Assembly: GCF_039652555.1 (NCBI RefSeq)
Contig: NZ_JBDJAF010000001.1
Span: 1,736,001 to 1,800,000, forward strand
Direction of reading: 5' to 3'
DNA from: Parafrigoribacterium mesophilum
GTDB taxonomy: Bacteria > Actinomycetota > Actinomycetes > Actinomycetales > Microbacteriaceae
DNA: 64,000 nt
Made by a program: the position numbers and the translations under genes. This document shows positions 61,165 through 64,000 of the stretch, piece after piece. Numbering within the stretch: position 1 is the first letter of the stretch; the number at the start of each line of letters is the position of its first letter. The notes under the pieces are model-generated. The model was not told where the DNA came from and did not search any database. It worked only from the letters and a program-made list of their open reading frames with translations.

Positions 61165-61677
61165 TCATCCGTAAGTATCGCGTGGACCGCGCCCTGGAAT
61201 TGATCTGGGACCTCTTTTCCACGAGGGGACGTTGGGTCCCACAAATCGCACTTGAGTAATCCCTGCATCAGGGTATCGGGTGCTGATTTGGCCCAGGACG
61301 ACGCTGCGCATCAGTCGCAGTTGGGTCGCCCACGCTGTGGAATCGCACCGAACGCTCAAAATGCCGTCCTCGATCCCCACCGGGGTGGAATGTTCGGCTG
61401 TTTCAGCTCCGGCCAGTTCAGCCCAAGATGCCAGCAGCTCGGATTTTGCCAGCGGTGAATTCCAGCCGAGCTGCGCGGTGAGCGCATCAACCACCGAGGA
61501 CAGCGACTGTGGGTCCCGCCCGGTGCTGAACGGTACGCTGGCCCCTGGTTTTTTCCTGGACCGCTTGCGGGCGTCGCTAGACCTCGACGCGCCATCGCCG
61601 AACACCCGCCGAAATCTCAGATAGACCAGTCTCGGCTCCGACTCCGTGCCGGGTGTGTCGTGGTTGTCCTCGTTCAT
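61165..61677 (-). CDS. DUF721 / DciA-family protein
   Basis: This 170-residue protein has a polar, basic N-terminal half and a C-terminal DUF721 (DciA) domain (LTAQLGWNSPLAKSELLASWAELAGAETAEHSTPVG, then WATQLRLMRSVVLGQI). DciA assists loading or function of the replicative helicase in bacteria without DnaC. It lies between recF and gyrB, as in M. tuberculosis (Rv0004), with its start overlapping the recF stop by four bases. Confidence 0.9.
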   Translation of the reverse strand: MNEDNHDTPGTESEPRLVYLRFRRVFGDGASRSSDARKRSRKKPGASVPFSTGRDPQSLSSVVDALTAQLGWNSPLAKSELLASWAELAGAETAEHSTPVGIEDGILSVRCDSTAWATQLRLMRSVVLGQISTRYPDAGITQVRFVGPNVPSWKRGPRSIPGRGPRDTYG

Positions 61678-62876
61678 CGCATCCGCTCCAGCTGCTCGGG
61701 GGCGTCGACGATGGTGCCCGCGACGACGTGCACGGTGTTCCCGGTCAATTCTCGGGGCACCTCGTCGAACACTGCGGCAGTGATGAGCACCTGGGTGAAA
61801 CCGGTCACCGCCTCGGCCAGCCGGGATCGCCGGTGTTCGTCCAATTCGGCGAAAACATCGTCCAGAATCAGTACCGGGTCACCGAGCGACGATTCACGTC
61901 GCAACAACACGGCGGAAGCAAGTTTGAGGGACAGCGCGAAAGACCAGGATTCGCCGTGACTGGCATAGCCCCTGGCCGGCAAGTCATTCAGGCCGAGAAT
62001 CAGATCATCGCGATGCGGACCCACGAGGGTGACTCCGCGTTCGAGTTCGTTGCGGCGCACCGTGGCCAACTGCTGACGAAACGCGGCCTCGATGTCGCTA
62101 TCGGCACTCGTGTTGGATGCCTGCGAGGCGGTGTGGATCCCTGGCTCCATCCCATCGTCACCGGCTTCCGAACCACCACCGAAGATACTGAGTGAGCTGG
62201 TCAGGTGTGCGTGGTGGTCAGCGCCGGCGACTGAAAGGTACGCAGCCTGCACTTCGGGAAGCAGTGCGGCCACCAGCTGGGCACGAGCCGCGATAATTTG
62301 AGTTCCGAGAACGATCAGGCGCTCATCCCAGATGTCCAGGGTGGACAGTTGCGCTCCCTTCGCACCGCTCGCCCTGGCCGATTTCAGGAGGGAGTTGCGT
62401 TGCCGGAGCACACGATCGTAGTCGGCGAATACGCCGGAAAATCGAGGGGAACGCAGCATCAGGAGCTCGTCGAGGAAGCGGCGCCTTCCCGAGGGTTCAC
62501 CTCGGATCAGGGCGAGGTCTTCCGGGGCGAACAACACACTGGAGAAGTATCGAGGAAGTTCACGCACCTTGATCGGAGACCGATTGATCTGCGCCCGGTT
62601 GGCTGAGGACCGGTTGAGTTGCACTTCCACGAGCACCTGTCGTTCGACGTGCCGTAGTTGTACTCGCACGACGGCAGAATCCCTGCCTTGCCGAATCATG
62701 GCGTGGTCGCTGGAGACCCGATGCGAACCGAGCGTGCTCAGGTAGCCGAGCGCCTCGACGAGGTTGGTCTTGCCCTGCCCATTGCTGCCGACGACGAGAT
62801 TCGCCCCTTCGGTGAATCCGACGTCCGCGGTGGCGTAATTTCGAAAATCGGTAAGACTCAACCGATCGACGATCAT
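61674..62876 (-). CDS. recF: RecF, recombination mediator ATPase
   Basis: This 400-residue SMC-like ATPase has Walker A GSNGQGKTN near residue 32, an ABC-type signature region in YASHGESWSFALSLKLA and Walker B VLILDDVFAELDEHR. It loads RecA at single-strand gaps. The order dnaN-gnd-recF-DUF721-gyrB is common in actinobacteria. Confidence 0.95.
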   Translation of the reverse strand: MIVDRLSLTDFRNYATADVGFTEGANLVVGSNGQGKTNLVEALGYLSTLGSHRVSSDHAMIRQGRDSAVVRVQLRHVERQVLVEVQLNRSSANRAQINRSPIKVRELPRYFSSVLFAPEDLALIRGEPSGRRRFLDELLMLRSPRFSGVFADYDRVLRQRNSLLKSARASGAKGAQLSTLDIWDERLIVLGTQIIAARAQLVAALLPEVQAAYLSVAGADHHAHLTSSLSIFGGGSEAGDDGMEPGIHTASQASNTSADSDIEAAFRQQLATVRRNELERGVTLVGPHRDDLILGLNDLPARGYASHGESWSFALSLKLASAVLLRRESSLGDPVLILDDVFAELDEHRRSRLAEAVTGFTQVLITAAVFDEVPRELTGNTVHVVAGTIVDAPEQLERMR

Positions 62877-62904
62877 GGCAACGTGCTTTCTGCGACCGAA
62901 GCGA

Positions 62905-63810
62905 TCAGTCCGCCTTCTTGACCGCGTGTCCGCCGAATTGTGCGCGAAGAGCCGCGACGGCCTTCATGGCCGGTGATCCCTCTTCTTGGCGCGAGACGAA
63001 CCTGGCAAAGATCGACGCGGCGATCGTCGGCACGGGGACCGCGTGAGAGATGGCTTCTTCGATGGTCCAGCGTCCCTCGCCGGAGTCTTCGACGTATCCC
63101 TCGATGTCGTCGAACTCGGGATCCTGCTCTAAAGCCCGTACCAAGAGTTCCAGGAGCCAAGATCTCACGACGGTTCCTCGTTGCCAGGCTTTGAAGGTTC
63201 CGGTGACGTCCTTGATCAGGTCGGACCGGGCATCGAGAAGTTCGTATCCCTCGGCAAACGCTTCCATGAGCGCATATTCGATGCCGTTGTGCACCATCTT
63301 CGCATAGTGGCCGGCACCGATTTCTCCGACGTGGACGAACCCCTCGTCACGCGGACCCTCTGGCCTAAGCGCGTCAAAGATCGGCAGCGCCCGCTGCACG
63401 TCGTCTGCGGCACCACCAACCATTAAGCCGTAGCCATTCTTCAGCCCCCAGACACCGCCTGACACCCCCGCATCGACGTAGTGCACGCCGACCTTCGCCA
63501 GTAATTCCGAGTGAGTGAAGTCATCGGTAAACCGCGAATTCCCGCCGTCGATCACCAAGTCGCCAGGCTGGAGAATCGTCGCGAGCTCTGCCATCACGGA
63601 ATGTGTGATCGCGCCGGCGGGCACCATCACCCACACCATCCGGGGAGTGGGTAATGCCGCGACCAATTCCTGCAGACTTTCGGTATCGGAAACCTCTGGG
63701 TTTCGGTCGTAACCGGTCACCACGATGCCATGATCGCGAAGGCGCGTGCGCATATTGCTACCCATACGACCCAGACCGACGATTCCTAGGGACACAGTGT
63801 CGTTCGACAT
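62905..63810 (-). CDS. gnd: 6-phosphogluconate dehydrogenase, decarboxylating (short NAD-type)
   Basis: This 301-residue protein has the nucleotide motif LGIVGLGRMGSNM, the substrate loop DGGNSRFTDD and catalytic Lys in HYAKMVHNGIEYALM. The length is that of the short Gnd/YqeC class. It provides NAD(P)H and ribulose 5-phosphate. Its place between dnaN and recF is known in Streptomyces and relatives. ATG 63810 follows AAGAAG; 26 bp separate it from dnaN. Confidence 0.94.
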   Translation of the reverse strand: MSNDTVSLGIVGLGRMGSNMRTRLRDHGIVVTGYDRNPEVSDTESLQELVAALPTPRMVWVMVPAGAITHSVMAELATILQPGDLVIDGGNSRFTDDFTHSELLAKVGVHYVDAGVSGGVWGLKNGYGLMVGGAADDVQRALPIFDALRPEGPRDEGFVHVGEIGAGHYAKMVHNGIEYALMEAFAEGYELLDARSDLIKDVTGTFKAWQRGTVVRSWLLELLVRALEQDPEFDDIEGYVEDSGEGRWTIEEAISHAVPVPTIAASIFARFVSRQEEGSPAMKAVAALRAQFGGHAVKKAD

Positions 63811-63836
63811 GTTTGTACTTCTTCTTTCAGGCCTTT

Positions 63837-64000
63837 TCAGCGCAGTAGAAGGTTGGGTTGGAGAAGGTATTTGTAATTGTCCGCGCCGGGCTGGTCCTTC
63901 GACGATTGGCTCGTGATCAGTACAGGCCCGGGCTTGTTCGGATTCTCGGTCTTGGTGAACGAGATCCGCACGAACTCGGAATGCACCGCGGACAATCCAT
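63837..64000 (-). CDS. dnaN: DNA polymerase III beta sliding clamp (C-terminal end, cut by window edge)
   Basis: The last 53 codons are visible. They read VHSEFVRISFTKTENPNKPG, then VLITSQ and a final YKYLLQPNLLLR, the typical actinobacterial DnaN end (strand, then the MPMRL-like terminus). The gene continues to the right toward oriC/dnaA. It is the first of the leftward replication genes in this window. Confidence 0.9.
   Translation of the reverse strand, partial: GLSAVHSEFVRISFTKTENPNKPGPVLITSQSSKDQPGADNYKYLLQPNLLLR

Overview
The window is chromosomal DNA from a high-GC Gram-positive actinobacterium, most likely a member of Microbacteriaceae. The evidence is the strong G/C third-position bias, F420-type luciferase-like oxidoreductases, an IniB/IniA/IniC locus, and a right half whose gene order matches the origin-proximal block of actinobacteria such as Mycobacterium tuberculosis (dnaN - recF - DUF721 - gyrB - gyrA - DUF3566 - tRNA-Ile - tRNA-Ala - CwsA-like - ppiA - crgA - trpG / pknB - pknA - pbpA - rodA - pstP - fhaB - fhaA - tRNA-Leu). 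In this orientation oriC lies just beyond the right edge. The assignment to family is inference; no rRNA gene is present.

Left part (1-8771): a ketone-body / acetoacetate module. A thiolase (cut by the left edge) and both subunits of a 3-oxoacid CoA-transferase run leftward. A 3-hydroxybutyrate-dehydrogenase-like SDR runs rightward. A complete five-gene HAAT (Liv-type) ABC importer runs leftward and an IclR regulator rightward. Four near-identical 13-bp dyads (TCCAC-NNN-GTGGA type) sit just downstream of -10-like hexamers in front of all four transcription units, which suggests one IclR regulon. From 8914 to 18043 come mostly housekeeping or stress genes: DUF2188, a DUF2231-Rieske protein, a NERD-helicase, RNase HI, a histidine phosphatase, a frameshifted SDR, DUF2231, a zinc alcohol dehydrogenase, hemerythrin and a membrane protein.

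Middle (17972-27136): the most unusual locus. A membrane-anchored Hsp70-like ATPase without a substrate-binding domain and a LuxR-type ATPase regulator form one unit. Behind them lies a second unit encoding an IniB-like protein with a long Asp/Asn/Ser repeat tract and two dynamin-like GTPases (IniA- and IniC-like). A perfect 14-bp palindrome precedes iniB and a perfect 15-bp stem-loop separates iniB from iniA. I read this as a cell-envelope-stress dynamin system with an added Hsp70-like partner.

27383-29423 is a TetR/glycosyltransferase divergent pair. 29795-39999 is an apparent seven-gene catabolic operon controlled by a LacI regulator: an asparaginase-type amidohydrolase, a NodB/PuuE-type hydrolase, two metal amidohydrolases, an MFS transporter and two F420-dependent LLM oxidoreductases. 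Its regulator's probable operator, a perfect 11-bp inverted repeat, lies over the promoter. A 100-N scaffold gap inside one amidohydrolase is flanked by an exact 99-bp duplication, so it is almost certainly an assembly artefact and the gene is intact.

Right part (40852-64000): tRNA-Leu, a DUF222-HNH protein, then the cell-division/cell-wall signalling operon fhaA-fhaB-pstP-rodA-pbpA-pknA-pknB, convergent with trpG/pabA, a 52-residue membrane protein and a class E sortase. After these come crgA, rhomboid, ppiA, a CwsA-like gene, two tRNAs, DUF3566, gyrA, gyrB, DUF721 (DciA), recF, gnd and the 3' end of dnaN.
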